Positions 1 to 9,198 are shown, counted from the first letter of the stretch. The stretch is 64,000 nt of DNA from ENR-C20 sp942493145 (GCA_942493145.1 OW818679.1:3038001-3102000), one strand, 5' to 3'. Notes: generated from the sequence alone by a model not told the origin. Translations and numbers: made by a program.

Positions 1-57
1 AGCATATCTCTTTCTGCTATCAAATTTCATTTATATTATACTATTTTGAATCAAATT

Positions 58-80
58 ATGCAACTACATATCAGTTGCAT
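58..80. repeat. Short inverted repeat at window edge
   Basis: Arms ATGCAACT and AGTTGCAT are separated by 7 nt in AT-rich sequence. It could be an operator for an unseen gene to the left or part of a terminator region. No gene is seen in positions 1-150. Confidence 0.4.
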
Positions 81-90
81 ACAAAAGAAC

Positions 91-134
91 AATGAACAAA
101 AGGTAGAGTTTGACCACTCTACCTTTTGTTCATT
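91..134 (-). terminator. Long hairpin downstream of the VOC gene pair
   Basis: Perfect 19-bp arms (91-109 and 116-134) with a 6-nt loop lie 17 nt past the stop of the minus-strand VOC gene. The stem is partly A/T-rich, and its outer part supplies U-rich sequence on either strand, so it may terminate in both directions. Confidence 0.7.
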
Positions 135-150
135 GCTTTATTAAACTCAA

Positions 151-579
151 TTACATTTTCTTCTTGCTGTTCATGTCACCTTCAAAAAGTTCAATCAAGT
201 TACCGGTTGGATCCTGGATAAATATACCGTAAGTTCCCCATACATCTGCAGTCATAACTACAGGCACGCCCAATTCTCCCAGCTGCTTTTTAGTTACATC
301 ACGATCAGCTATTGTCAGGGAGAAATGTTTGTTCCCGTGTGTATGCAAATCCGTATTGGGAAATTTGCGTTCCTCTGGCAGCGGTAATGCATTTTTAGCA
401 TCAAACAACTCCAGCACAAAACCTGGAGCGCTCATATGAGCTACCTTCACATCAATACCTGGTATTTCATTTGTAACGATGGGTTCAAACCCCAAAACCC
501 TTTCGTACCATTCGATTGATTCTTCCAGATTCCGAACGCTTACTGCAAAATGATTAACACCTATATTGGAAATCGCCAT
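151..579 (-). CDS. VOC-family (glyoxalase/dioxygenase fold) protein
   Basis: A 142-residue vicinal-oxygen-chelate protein with paired beta-alpha-beta-beta-beta modules. The N-terminal module opens with GVNHFAVSVRNLEESIEWY and the C-terminal one ends IQDPTGNLIELFEG, the usual position of the metal-binding Glu. Candidate metal ligands are the His in NHFAV, the His in KHFSL and that Glu. I chose the ATG at 579 because AGGAAGG lies 9 nt before it and it starts 34 nt after the upstream VOC gene; a longer in-frame ATG at 669 would overlap that gene by 56 nt. Members include glyoxalase I, epimerases, ring-cleaving dioxygenases and thiol transferases, so the substrate cannot be told. Being last in a run with a second VOC gene, an OYE reductase and an MFS permease suggests small-molecule catabolism. 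Confidence 0.85.
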   Translation of the reverse strand: MAISNIGVNHFAVSVRNLEESIEWYERVLGFEPIVTNEIPGIDVKVAHMSAPGFVLELFDAKNALPLPEERKFPNTDLHTHGNKHFSLTIADRDVTKKQLGELGVPVVMTADVWGTYGIFIQDPTGNLIELFEGDMNSKKKM

Positions 580-613
580 ACCTGCATACCTTCCTAAAAT
601 TTCTTTATCTGCT

Positions 614-1132
614 TCAGACCATGATTCCCATTGTGTCGAAGAAATCTTCCATTGCCGGTGGACAGTCATGCAGCTGAAAGATTATTCCGCCGGTTTTGTT
701 CGGATCAAGAAAAGCCATTCGGACACCGTTCTTATATTCAGAGCGACCAATGATCTTAATACCTACCTTTTCCATCTCTACAATAGTTGCATCGAACTGT
801 TCTCTGGTTACTGAATATCCGAAGTGCCAGATTCCCTCACCATGGTTAGCTAAATATTTTTCCACAATTGGAAATCTTCCGCCCTCGAGCGTAATGGGAT
901 CGAACAACTCAACAACAATATTTCCCCACTTCGCTAATGCAACTTTACATCTGTTTTCCATACCGCCTTCATACGTCCTGTACGCAAAATCATGTCCTCC
1001 ATCTGCTTCACCAAGAATATAACGGCGCCATGGCCCAAGCCCCATTAACTCAAAGTTTTTGATAGTCTGGTCGATATCTTTTACAGCCCAGCCTAAATGT
1101 GCGATGGTACCAAATGGTAATTTTTGAATCAT
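614..1132 (-). CDS. VOC-family protein, methylmalonyl-CoA epimerase-like
   Basis: 172 residues in two VOC modules: N-terminal AHLGWAVKDIDQTIKNFE and C-terminal WHFGYSVTREQFDATIVEM, ending FLDPNKTGGIIFQLHD. The first resembles the opening of methylmalonyl-CoA epimerases. Likely metal ligands are the His of IAHLG, the His of IWHFG and a late acidic or Gln residue. GGAGG precedes the ATG, and the next VOC gene follows after 34 nt, so the two probably share a transcript and may act together. A member of this subgroup, dihydrodaidzein racemase, works next to an OYE reductase in isoflavone metabolism. That is a suggestive precedent only; the real substrate is unknown. No methylmalonyl-CoA mutase lies nearby, which argues against the classical epimerase role. 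Confidence 0.8.
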   Translation of the reverse strand: MIQKLPFGTIAHLGWAVKDIDQTIKNFELMGLGPWRRYILGEADGGHDFAYRTYEGGMENRCKVALAKWGNIVVELFDPITLEGGRFPIVEKYLANHGEGIWHFGYSVTREQFDATIVEMEKVGIKIIGRSEYKNGVRMAFLDPNKTGGIIFQLHDCPPAMEDFFDTMGIMV

Positions 1133-1164
1133 TTTAGCTTACCTCCATAATTTAATAAATTTAG

Positions 1165-1182
1165 TACCCATCTATTTGGGTA
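1165..1182. promoter_or_regulatory. Inverted repeat upstream of the VOC pair
   Basis: TACCCA, 6 nt, TGGGTA lies 33-50 nt upstream of the second VOC start, in the gap after the OYE gene. Its size and place suit a regulator binding site, though a short stem-loop in the transcript is equally possible. Confidence 0.35.
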
Positions 1183-1247
1183 TTAAAAATCCAAAATAAC
1201 TGAACTATCAGAAATGAGCATTACCCCACCGATTGCTTAGCTTATTT

Positions 1248-2480
1248 TTAAGAGTTATTCTCCATCAATCCTTTGAGAATTTTTGCATAGGGTGGATTGA
1301 ATGCAACACATCCGACGTTTTCCTGAGAAACCAACAACATGCTGCATTTATCACATGATGTGCACCATTTGATTGTTTCTTCCTTACCCTCCCTAAGTTT
1401 TTTAGCAAAATAAGGATCCGCCAGGCTTTGCCGTCCAAGAGCTACCATATCGGTAACATTCTCTTCGATATATTTTTGACCCCAATATACCAAACTGTTT
1501 TTTTCGGGTGAAACTGCCGGGAAATTGTTATTACATCCATCTCTGAATATCGTGTACCCAGAGCCAATTACAACAGATTCCGGTTTCAAGGCATCTCGAC
1601 ATACTTTCTGAAAATAGTGCTGGAAATATGCCAGATATGGAGCCTCTTTGCCCGGCTTTACCAATGCCAGTGTATGTCTCGGAGCTCCACCTGCCTGCAA
1701 AATATAAGAAGCGCCTCTTTCTTCCATACCCTTTATTAAGTCAATCGATTCTGTTAAATCCATCACTGAACTATCCTGGCCGATTGTCCCCTGCCCACCG
1801 GGAAAGCCCTCATATAATGAAACCTTTGACCCGATAATGAAGTTTGGATCGTTGACTGCACGACTGATCTTCTCGACCAAATCAAATGCAAATTGACGTC
1901 TGTTTTCCCATGGTCCCCCATATTTCCACTTGTGGCTGTTGAACGGGCGCAGGATTTGAGAACCAAGATATCCAGCACAAAGTTTCAGATCCACTCCGTC
2001 TGCTCCGGAAGCGTGAGCTATTTTTGCCGCTTCAATGTACTGGTCGATAATTTTATCAACTTCTTCTTCCCCGATAAACTGTGCATATTCAAAACCATAT
2101 AAAGGTTGTTTCGTTACCCGAACCGGCTTTGAGAATTTTGGATGACTGACCTCTCCAGCATGAGTAAGCTGAAAAACAAAAACATTTTCACTGTTTATAT
2201 TTTTTAAGTGTTCTACAAACTTCTTGAGTGCTCTTTCATTATCCCGAGTAATACTCAGTTGATTACGAGTCGATACACTTTCCCTTTGACAGGTGATAGC
2301 CTCAAGGTCTATAAAACCAGCCTCACCTTCAAACAGCTTTTCATATCTGGCATAAGTCTTTTCTGTAGGATTACCGTTTTCATCTGCGTCCCCGCCTTCT
2401 ATTGAATTTATTGCAATACGGTTGGGAACTGTTTTGTTTCCTATTTTTATAGGCCTCAATAACAAATTTTCTATAGACAT
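1248..2480 (-). CDS. Old-yellow-enzyme-family NADH:flavin oxidoreductase, Fe-S short form
   Basis: A 410-residue FMN TIM-barrel protein that opens with the usual LLLRPIKIGNKTVPNRI strand. The C-terminus has cysteines at about 373, 376, 379 and 391 (C-x2-C-x2-C-x11-C, followed by FNP). This matches the [4Fe-4S] site of the 2,4-dienoyl-CoA reductase / enoate reductase branch, although there the third gap is usually three residues. Those enzymes run 640-670 residues with a C-terminal FAD/NAD(P)H domain, which is missing here; the gene stops cleanly 19 residues after the last Cys. Electrons would therefore have to come from a separate protein or straight from NADH. The ATG at 2480 has GGAGG spaced 6 nt, and I prefer it to an in-frame start 69 nt upstream. 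Reduction of an activated C=C bond in an unsaturated or aromatic-derived substrate is likely. Confidence 0.85.
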   Translation of the reverse strand: MSIENLLLRPIKIGNKTVPNRIAINSIEGGDADENGNPTEKTYARYEKLFEGEAGFIDLEAITCQRESVSTRNQLSITRDNERALKKFVEHLKNINSENVFVFQLTHAGEVSHPKFSKPVRVTKQPLYGFEYAQFIGEEEVDKIIDQYIEAAKIAHASGADGVDLKLCAGYLGSQILRPFNSHKWKYGGPWENRRQFAFDLVEKISRAVNDPNFIIGSKVSLYEGFPGGQGTIGQDSSVMDLTESIDLIKGMEERGASYILQAGGAPRHTLALVKPGKEAPYLAYFQHYFQKVCRDALKPESVVIGSGYTIFRDGCNNNFPAVSPEKNSLVYWGQKYIEENVTDMVALGRQSLADPYFAKKLREGKEETIKWCTSCDKCSMLLVSQENVGCVAFNPPYAKILKGLMENNS

Positions 2481-2615
2481 CTTAACCTCCTTTATCTGTT
2501 TATTCACATCTTGGATTCCGAAACAGAGCTGCCACTCAGAAATGCACATTCATATTTATTATTATACAAAATGCCCATATGCATTGCCATAGCCTGTCAA
2601 GGTAATCATTCATGT

Positions 2616-2655
2616 GGAAGCTCCAACAGGGAAAGTTCTCCCTGTTGAGACTTCC
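2616..2655. terminator. Hairpin between MFS and OYE genes
   Basis: Near-perfect stem: GGAAG, then CAACAGGGA (2624-2632), a 6-nt loop, TCCCTGTTG (2639-2647) and CTTCC. It lies 21-60 nt beyond the MFS stop. No U-run follows on the minus strand and only a weak TTTTCTTTT on the plus strand. It may attenuate transcription or protect RNA ends rather than act as a strong terminator. Confidence 0.5.
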
Positions 2656-2675
2656 ATTGAACTTTTCTTTTGTGT

Positions 2676-3917
2676 TTATAGCGCGGCCGTAACCTCTTCA
2701 GTCACCTTTTTACAGAACTTCGGCGCGCTCTCACGCAGGCACAGGATGAGTATGATTGTAACAATCAAACTTATTGCTCCGAGTTGCATTGTCGCAGCTA
2801 AACCGAATTTGTCGCCGACTGCGCCAAGAATCGGAGGTGCAACTGCAATACCGACAAATTCCCCAATACTGACGATCGCACCCAGTGTTTTCGCCAGGTG
2901 CGCACGGGAAATGCAGTCGCTGGGAATGATCTGCAGGAATACATTTCCGCTGCCCCAGGCTCCGGCTGCCGTAATCAGGATGATGATCAACTGAAGTGCA
3001 AAAGGAATGTTGGGCACCATTACAATGGTAATCGTTCCAAGGAACCCTAAAAGGATTCCCACAAAAGTTGATGCCTTGCGCCCGAACTTGTCACTGAATT
3101 GTCCCATCAGGATTCCACCCAGAAATCCGCCAAAACCCAACGCAGAAATAAGGATTCCTGCAACACCAGTTTCCATGCCCCTTTCTTTGGTAAAATAAAG
3201 CAAGCCGTAACTCAGCCAGCTCCAAAGCCAAATGAACCAGGTCGCTGAAAGAAAAACCGACAGGATGATATTTCTTTCTTTAAAAGCTTCAAAAAATGAC
3301 ACTGCAGGTTTTTCCGATATGGATGACGAGACAGATTGATGGGTGTCCTTCACCTTACCGACAATTACCAGGCAAAGAATAATTCCTGGAATAATCGTCA
3401 GATAACACGCCCAGTTCCATCCCCAGCGCGAGGCAATCTGTGTTGCATAAATAGAAGCAAAAAACGCACCGAACAGAGCAAATGCAGAGTTGAAAATCCC
3501 CAGAGAAGCTCCCCTTTTCTCATCTGACGACTGTTCTGCAATCTGTGCCGCTGCACTGGTATAAAAAGCACCTTCAGCTCCGCCGATAATTGCACGGATT
3601 GCAATCAGTGAAGCAAAACCTGTTGCGAAGCCGGTTAAAAATGAACCGAGGGAAAAGATGATCACCGCAGGCAAAATGACTTTTTTACGTCCGAACTTGT
3701 CAGATAATACTCCGCCAAGAGAAGCCATGATCAGGTATAGAACCGACATACAGGTCATAATGAGTCCGGCCTGGGCATAATTCAATCCGAATGCTGGAAT
3801 GACAAACGGGAAAAGCATTGCAATCAGGAGCCTGTCCAAAGCCGCGAAGCCCCAGGAGAAAGTATAGGTAGCAACGAGTGTACTTGCTGGTGTCCAAAAC
3901 TTTTTTTTTGTTTCCAT
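2676..3917 (-). CDS. MFS transporter
   Basis: A 413-residue inner-membrane permease with about 12 hydrophobic segments. The loop motif GGVLSDKFGRKK between segments 2 and 3 and its echo GQFSDKFGRKA in the second half are the major-facilitator motif A. The sequence is most like sugar-acid or aromatic-acid proton symporters, but specificity cannot be read. GGAGG stands before the ATG. It lies between an LVIVD-repeat gene and the OYE/VOC genes on the same strand. I infer uptake (or efflux) of the compound handled by that cluster. Confidence 0.88.
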   Translation of the reverse strand: METKKKFWTPASTLVATYTFSWGFAALDRLLIAMLFPFVIPAFGLNYAQAGLIMTCMSVLYLIMASLGGVLSDKFGRKKVILPAVIIFSLGSFLTGFATGFASLIAIRAIIGGAEGAFYTSAAAQIAEQSSDEKRGASLGIFNSAFALFGAFFASIYATQIASRWGWNWACYLTIIPGIILCLVIVGKVKDTHQSVSSSISEKPAVSFFEAFKERNIILSVFLSATWFIWLWSWLSYGLLYFTKERGMETGVAGILISALGFGGFLGGILMGQFSDKFGRKASTFVGILLGFLGTITIVMVPNIPFALQLIIILITAAGAWGSGNVFLQIIPSDCISRAHLAKTLGAIVSIGEFVGIAVAPPILGAVGDKFGLAATMQLGAISLIVTIILILCLRESAPKFCKKVTEEVTAAL

Positions 3918-4086
3918 GAATTGACCTCCCTGTTAAATTTCATAAATAGAATACCTTTGTACTCAGCGATCCGACATGATGACAGAACAATTCGTGCATA
4001 AGTCCCCGGGATCAACCCCCTTTCTTGCTGACTACTTCGTTCATTTGTATGTATATATGAATTGTGCATTCCTCGGAAATCGGGTC

Positions 4087-5409
4087 TTAGACTTTACACC
4101 GCAGGACATATAAACCATCATGGAAGGTATCCATGAAAATATTCCCCCTGTTGTCCACAAGTACGTCCTCCGTAGTGGCTATCATAGGGCCGGGATACTC
4201 GCAGTCAAATTTCCACGAATCTGGATTGGGCGGTATATAATATGCAATTTCCTTTGGCACAAAGGGGTCGCTGATATCATAGACCCTCAAACCGGCATGG
4301 AAATAGCAACAGTACAGCCTGTCGTTACGATCCTCAAGTGCAGGATGATCATGGGGTTCATGGATATTGTGGGGTCCGAAGGGTCCTGGGCAACCGATTC
4401 CGCAATCATTAAAATTCGGCCAGGGGAAATCCGGCGGCACCTGGGGATACGGGAATACTGAAATAAGCGTAGGATCTGTAACATCCGAAACATCAACCAT
4501 CCCCAGAATATTGATGGGTTGCGCTGCATTTTTTACAATTTCCTTGTTAAAGCAGGGAAACCGTTCGCCCTCATTCGTGAAAATTGCGTATGGACGTTTT
4601 GAAAGGGGTATTACGGTATGGCACCTCGCTCCTCCCAGCTTGCCGCCCATGGTGGGGTAAATGGGCAAGCGGCCTGCAAGTCTGGGAATCTTTATATTCG
4701 AAATATCGAGTATGACCATTCCAGCACCATTGTAACCGCAATAGGCATAATCTCCCTTCACATATGGCGGGCCATGCATTCCGGGCAGTGACAGTGGAAA
4801 ATCCATGGGCGGTTTGTCTTTTTCCAGAATGCCTGCATCCCATTGTTCCGGCATCCACCAACGGCCTGCTTCAACAGGATTTTGGGGATCGGACAGATCG
4901 AGTATGCGATAAATCATGTTGGAATAGCCGTCACAGGTCGATGACAGGTGCGCATACCTCCCGCCGTTGTAAAAAAAGCGGTGTACGCCCAGGCAGATAT
5001 TATCACACGCCTGGGGTTCACTGGCATTCCAGTACGATAGGAATTTGGGGTTTTCGGGGTCTTCCTTTACATCAAAAATGTACAAACCGGCCATGTAGGG
5101 ATCGTCCTTGCCGATTCCGTGAAGGAAAGGGATTCCCGTACCCAGGGCGCACAGCATGAGTCCATCGGCGACCTGTATCTTGTTGGTACATTGTCCGGAA
5201 AGCTTTGGCCCTTCAATGAACCTTACATACCTGGGATGCTCCGGATCGGTAACCTCAAGGATGGTCCAGCCGGAGTGCCTGAAATGTGAAACATACAGAT
5301 AGTACCTGCCCTCGACTTCCTGCATCGCCATCTGGAATCCCGGCCGACCTGCAAGATCATTGTAGCCGATCAACTCCATGTTATGAATGTATGACTTGCC
5401 TCGTTCCAT
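4087..5409 (-). CDS. LVIVD-repeat beta-propeller protein
   Basis: 440 residues with recurring blades of the type G-x-x-I-L-E-V-T-D-P-x-x-P, I-F-D-V-K-E-D-P-x-N-P, I-L-D-L-S-D-P-Q-N-P, I-L-D-I-S-N and V-Y-D-I-S-D-P. This is the LVIVD repeat pattern, predicting a 6-7-blade propeller. No signal peptide is evident, so it is probably cytoplasmic. Many His, Asp and Cys residues cluster late (NIHEPHDHPALEDRNDRLYC) and could bind metal. The function of these proteins is largely unknown; some resemble selenium-binding-protein-type propellers. AAGGAG precedes the ATG. It is first in the minus-strand run leading to the MFS/OYE/VOC genes and diverges from the AraC regulator, so it is a candidate enzyme or scaffold of the same pathway. 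Confidence 0.75.
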   Translation of the reverse strand: MERGKSYIHNMELIGYNDLAGRPGFQMAMQEVEGRYYLYVSHFRHSGWTILEVTDPEHPRYVRFIEGPKLSGQCTNKIQVADGLMLCALGTGIPFLHGIGKDDPYMAGLYIFDVKEDPENPKFLSYWNASEPQACDNICLGVHRFFYNGGRYAHLSSTCDGYSNMIYRILDLSDPQNPVEAGRWWMPEQWDAGILEKDKPPMDFPLSLPGMHGPPYVKGDYAYCGYNGAGMVILDISNIKIPRLAGRLPIYPTMGGKLGGARCHTVIPLSKRPYAIFTNEGERFPCFNKEIVKNAAQPINILGMVDVSDVTDPTLISVFPYPQVPPDFPWPNFNDCGIGCPGPFGPHNIHEPHDHPALEDRNDRLYCCYFHAGLRVYDISDPFVPKEIAYYIPPNPDSWKFDCEYPGPMIATTEDVLVDNRGNIFMDTFHDGLYVLRCKV

Positions 5410-5629
5410 AAATCTTTCTCCTTATTATCTAGAAAAATAGAAGCTGACTGATATACTATACTGTCTGTGCTTAAGTACCTGTTGGATAGGGCTTTAATGA
5501 TAGTAATTCTACAAAGAAGGCCTACAATACTTATGATAATCGACAATCTTGTTCTTGTGAAATCTCGAATAATACTGTGCTGATTCCAAAAAGAGATTAT
5601 TAAATGAAAGGGCTTCATGTTTTTTAAAA

Positions 5630-5658
5630 TTGATTCATTTTTATTAATATGTTACACT
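5630..5658 (+). promoter_or_regulatory. Probable sigma-A promoter of the AraC regulator
   Basis: TTGATT (5630-5635), 17-nt spacer, TACACT (5653-5658), about 70 nt upstream of the ATG. It lies in the 320-nt divergent intergenic region 5410-5729. Beyond this promoter I see only AT-rich sequence and no clear minus-strand promoter. Confidence 0.55.
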
Positions 5659-5729
5659 GATGTCGAGAATAATCGAAAACCAGAATCAAACTACTGACTG
5701 ATCTTTTTGGTCAACCTAGGAGACGCCCC

Positions 5730-8054
5730 ATGAGGTTCAAGCCGGTTTTTAAAAGAACAAACAGAGTCTTTTTTTCGTGGATACTTTCATATCTGTTGAT
5801 ATTGCTCATCCCGGTAGCAATCAGTATGATAATGAATTATTATTCTACAAAAACCATAAACGAAGAGGTCAGCAAGGCTTATAACGCATCACTTCTAAAT
5901 CTTCAGTCCGTTGTCGACGGAAAGCTCGAAGGTGTCAAGGAAGTTTTCAAAAATATCGTCCTGAACAAAAGAATAATGGCAGTTGTGAATACGCAGGATA
6001 AGGACATGGATATATTTGAATTGTTAAAAGCACAGGCCGATATTTCAAGCGCAAGGATAGCAAATAACCTTGTAGGCGGAATCCTTCTGCATTTTAATAA
6101 AAGTGACATCATCCTGTCAGACACGGCAATAATCAATGGGGATTTTTTAACATATGATTCGTTTCTAAATCTCGGTCTTTCTGAAGATGAGTGGAATACC
6201 ATGATCAATACAACACACATCAACGAATACAGGATAGTAAGATCGGCAGACAGGAAGGGAAATGTCTCGAACAAACTGTTATTCATACAAACAATACGCT
6301 CTTCAACCAAAGGACAATATGCCACCCTGGTTATCAACCTTGACGTTTTTGCCCTTAAAAATACTGTCAATGAATATAAATGGCTGGTACAGGAATATCC
6401 TTGTATCCTGTTGGATGAGAACAACAACTATATTGAATTCAGCGATCTTGGAGCCCTTCCTTCTTATGTTGAATATGGCGATCTTAAAAGTCATACTGAT
6501 AATAATGAACCCCTTATTCGATATGAGGGTACCGCCATAGCTCATGTAACATCCAAGCTGGGTAAATGGGAATATGTTTCGGTCATCCCTTCCGGTACCT
6601 TCCTTGAAAAGGTCAATAAAAACAAGTGGATCCTTATCGCATATATTCTGGTATGCCTTATGATTGGAGCATTTGCGTCATACTATCTAACCAAGAAGAA
6701 CTATAATCCTGTCAAAAAGCTCCTGCAAAACTATGTCAGCAACATGGGCAACCCTGCTGACGGAAGCGGCAATGCCTTTAATATGCTCGACATCACATTG
6801 AAAAACCTTTCCGAAGAGAAGGAAAACTACCAAAAAGTTATAGAAAAGCAGAAGAATGCTTTGGTAAGCCGGTTCCTTTCACGTCTTTTGAGAGGAACCA
6901 TCACTGATCCTGCCCAAGTAACCGAATTATTTGAAGCATATCATATAGAATTGATGAGTAATGATTTTATGGTTGTTAATTTCTGTATAGATGAATTCAG
7001 CCAGAATGTCATTGATATCAAAAAGGAACCTGATGAAGAAGCCTTCAGCCTCATCCTTACCGTAATAGAAAACGTATTCTGTGAGCTTTCGGGCGAACGG
7101 CTCAAAGCATATTTTACAGAGATCGACGGAAGGATAATCGCCCTGCTCAATATTGACACAACTAAATTTTCAGGCAATGAACCAGATGTTTTAATACTGG
7201 AACTTGAGGGTATTCTGCAGAAAACCCTGGAATTCATGGAGCAGTATTTTCATCTGAATCTTTTCATCGCCGTAAGCATGCCACATAGAAGTGTTATTGA
7301 GATCACCCCTGCATTTTTTGAAACTATTGAAGTAATCGAATACAAGACACTTGTCGGTGGCGATAAGGAAATTGTAGCATTTGATTCAATCAACACCGGC
7401 AGTATCAATAATTATTCACTGGAAAAAGAAAGGGCTTTTATTAAATACCTGCATCTTGAGGACTTTGAACAAGCAAAGCAGATTATGAACGATATACTTA
7501 ATCACGAACTATATACAGGCAGCCAATCTCTCCAGCTTGTCAAATGCAGGATTTTCGGGCTTGTAAGCTCAATGATCAACAAGATCGACCTGATAAGGAC
7601 CAGCGTCGACGTACAGTTTTTTGAAAAAATGGACCCTATAAACAGGTTGCTTAATGCAAAAACTGTTGCAGAACTGCAAAGCAACACAAATTACATCTTT
7701 GACAGCTTCAACGAATACTTCAGGATGAAAAGAGATAAAACTGCTCCCGAATGGATAGATAAAGCGGTTCAGTTCATTGAAGAACACTTTTGCGAGCAGG
7801 ACCTTAATGTTTCATATATTGCGGACCACCTGCAAATGAATGCATCCTATCTGTCCAATACTTTCAAAAAGTACATGGATATCGGAATACTTGACTACAT
7901 CCACAAATTGAGGCTGAATAAAGCCAAAGAACTTATGAACAAGGGAATGAACCTGAATATCATTGCTCAGCAAGTGGGTTACAGCAATGTCCTGTCCATG
8001 CACAGGGTATTTAAGAAGTTTGAAGGCATCAGCCCCGGCAGGTTTAAAAGTTGA
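5730..8054 (+). CDS. Membrane-anchored AraC-family regulator
   Basis: 774 residues. A transmembrane helix at about 14-36 is followed by a roughly 260-residue extracellular sensor region, a second helix at about 297-318 (WILIAYILVCLMIGAFASYY), a cytoplasmic linker and a C-terminal AraC HTH pair (about 674-774; DLNVSYIADHLQMNASYLS and LNIIAQQVGYSNVLSMHRVF). This is the one-component type common beside LplB/YtcP-type carbohydrate importers in Bacilli and Clostridia, where an outside ligand is sensed and the importer operon activated. TAGGAG lies before the ATG. The downstream ABC permeases, and direct repeats at 8065-8126 between the two, support direct control of the importer. The ligand is unknown. 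Confidence 0.9.
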   Translation: MRFKPVFKRTNRVFFSWILSYLLILLIPVAISMIMNYYSTKTINEEVSKAYNASLLNLQSVVDGKLEGVKEVFKNIVLNKRIMAVVNTQDKDMDIFELLKAQADISSARIANNLVGGILLHFNKSDIILSDTAIINGDFLTYDSFLNLGLSEDEWNTMINTTHINEYRIVRSADRKGNVSNKLLFIQTIRSSTKGQYATLVINLDVFALKNTVNEYKWLVQEYPCILLDENNNYIEFSDLGALPSYVEYGDLKSHTDNNEPLIRYEGTAIAHVTSKLGKWEYVSVIPSGTFLEKVNKNKWILIAYILVCLMIGAFASYYLTKKNYNPVKKLLQNYVSNMGNPADGSGNAFNMLDITLKNLSEEKENYQKVIEKQKNALVSRFLSRLLRGTITDPAQVTELFEAYHIELMSNDFMVVNFCIDEFSQNVIDIKKEPDEEAFSLILTVIENVFCELSGERLKAYFTEIDGRIIALLNIDTTKFSGNEPDVLILELEGILQKTLEFMEQYFHLNLFIAVSMPHRSVIEITPAFFETIEVIEYKTLVGGDKEIVAFDSINTGSINNYSLEKERAFIKYLHLEDFEQAKQIMNDILNHELYTGSQSLQLVKCRIFGLVSSMINKIDLIRTSVDVQFFEKMDPINRLLNAKTVAELQSNTNYIFDSFNEYFRMKRDKTAPEWIDKAVQFIEEHFCEQDLNVSYIADHLQMNASYLSNTFKKYMDIGILDYIHKLRLNKAKELMNKGMNLNIIAQQVGYSNVLSMHRVFKKFEGISPGRFKS

Positions 8055-8064
8055 GACTTATGTC

Positions 8065-8126
8065 AACATTCAGTGAAATACAGCAATAACATTCGACAAA
8101 TTCAACGATAACATTCGACAAATTCA
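8065..8126 (+). promoter_or_regulatory. Direct-repeat array, likely AraC-regulator binding sites
   Basis: ATAACATTCGACAAATTCA occurs at 8086-8104 and again at 8108-8126, a 22-bp period. A third core, AACATTC, lies at 8065, so the cores start at 8065, 8088 and 8110. Direct repeats two helical turns apart are how AraC-type proteins bind DNA, and the array sits between the regulator and the permease genes. No clear -35/-10 pair could be fixed downstream. Confidence 0.55.
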
Positions 8127-8271
8127 GCCTTTTGATAATAATGATAACTCCAACAATGAAAATGATAATATACTTGAATGCCAAACTACTCCTATAATTA
8201 TAGTTATGGTAAGCATATGTCTTTATCTGGCATTATGTGATCCGCTGAATATTTCGAGGAGGGGAAGAAAA

Positions 8272-9180
8272 ATGCGTTTGGCAGATGTCCGTAAAGACTT
8301 CAAGTTGAACAAAATGGTTTATTTAATTCTGGCGCCCGTAATCATCTATTTCATCATCTTCAACTACATCCCTATGGCCGGTATCGTACTGGCGTTTGAA
8401 AGGTTTGAAACCAAGCTGGGTATCTTCGGAAGCCCATGGATCGGTTTCAAGAACTTCACAGATTTCTTCGGAAGCTATTACTTCTGGAGACTTATCCGTA
8501 ATACGTTCCTCATAAGCTTATACGATTTTGCATGGGGCTTTCCCGCACCGATCCTACTGGCGCTCCTGCTGAATGAAATCGGACGCAAGACCTTCAAGAA
8601 GGTGGTCCAGACAATCAGTTACATGCCTTTCTTCATATCAATGGTTGTCATCGCTGGTCTCATAATTGACTTCACATCCTCGACCGGGCCCATAACATCA
8701 TTGGTTGCAGCATTGGGAGGGGAGAAGGAAAACCTCCTCAGTCGACCCGAGCTATTCCGGTCAATATTCGTCGCTTCGAACATCTGGCAGAATATCGGGT
8801 TCCAGAGCATCATATTCCTCGCAGCACTCTCCGGCATAGACCAGGAGCTTTACCAGGCTGCCAGGATAGACGGCGCCAGCCGATGGAAGCAGACTTTACA
8901 TGTCACACTGCCGGGAATAGCAGGCACAATAATGATCATGATGATCCTTAGAATTGGAAACATGATGAACGTGGGTATGGAAAAGATAATCCTGCTGTAC
9001 AACCCGCTTACATATGAGACTGCCGATGTAATCAGCAGTTTCACTTACAGAAAAGGTCTTCAGGAGTTCAACTACGGCTATAGTACAGCGGTCGGCCTTT
9101 TCAACTCGGTCATCAACTTTGCGCTGCTGCTTTTCGCAAACGCAATGAGCCGCAAGTTCACAGAATCCAGCTTATTCTAG
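8272..9180 (+). CDS. ABC carbohydrate importer permease, LplB type
   Basis: 302 residues with six predicted membrane helices. The cytoplasmic EAA-type loop reads AARIDGASRWKQTLHVTLPGI, the site that contacts the ATPase, and the length fits the LplB/YtcP family of type I sugar permeases. The ATG at 8272 follows GAGGAGGGG; an in-frame ATG at 8206 lacks a ribosome site. The partner permease starts 18 nt later behind AAGGAGGAGG, and the binding protein gene is 2 kb on. No ATPase is present, which is normal for this family because a shared MsmK/UgpC-type ATPase is encoded elsewhere. It probably imports an oligosaccharide or glycoside. Confidence 0.92.
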   Translation: MRLADVRKDFKLNKMVYLILAPVIIYFIIFNYIPMAGIVLAFERFETKLGIFGSPWIGFKNFTDFFGSYYFWRLIRNTFLISLYDFAWGFPAPILLALLLNEIGRKTFKKVVQTISYMPFFISMVVIAGLIIDFTSSTGPITSLVAALGGEKENLLSRPELFRSIFVASNIWQNIGFQSIIFLAALSGIDQELYQAARIDGASRWKQTLHVTLPGIAGTIMIMMILRIGNMMNVGMEKIILLYNPLTYETADVISSFTYRKGLQEFNYGYSTAVGLFNSVINFALLLFANAMSRKFTESSLF

Positions 9181-9198
9181 AAGGAGGAGGAATACACG

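Noticed and set aside
614..1132. Calling the gene methylmalonyl-CoA epimerase
   Set aside because: Family resemblance only; no mutase or propionate-pathway gene is nearby.
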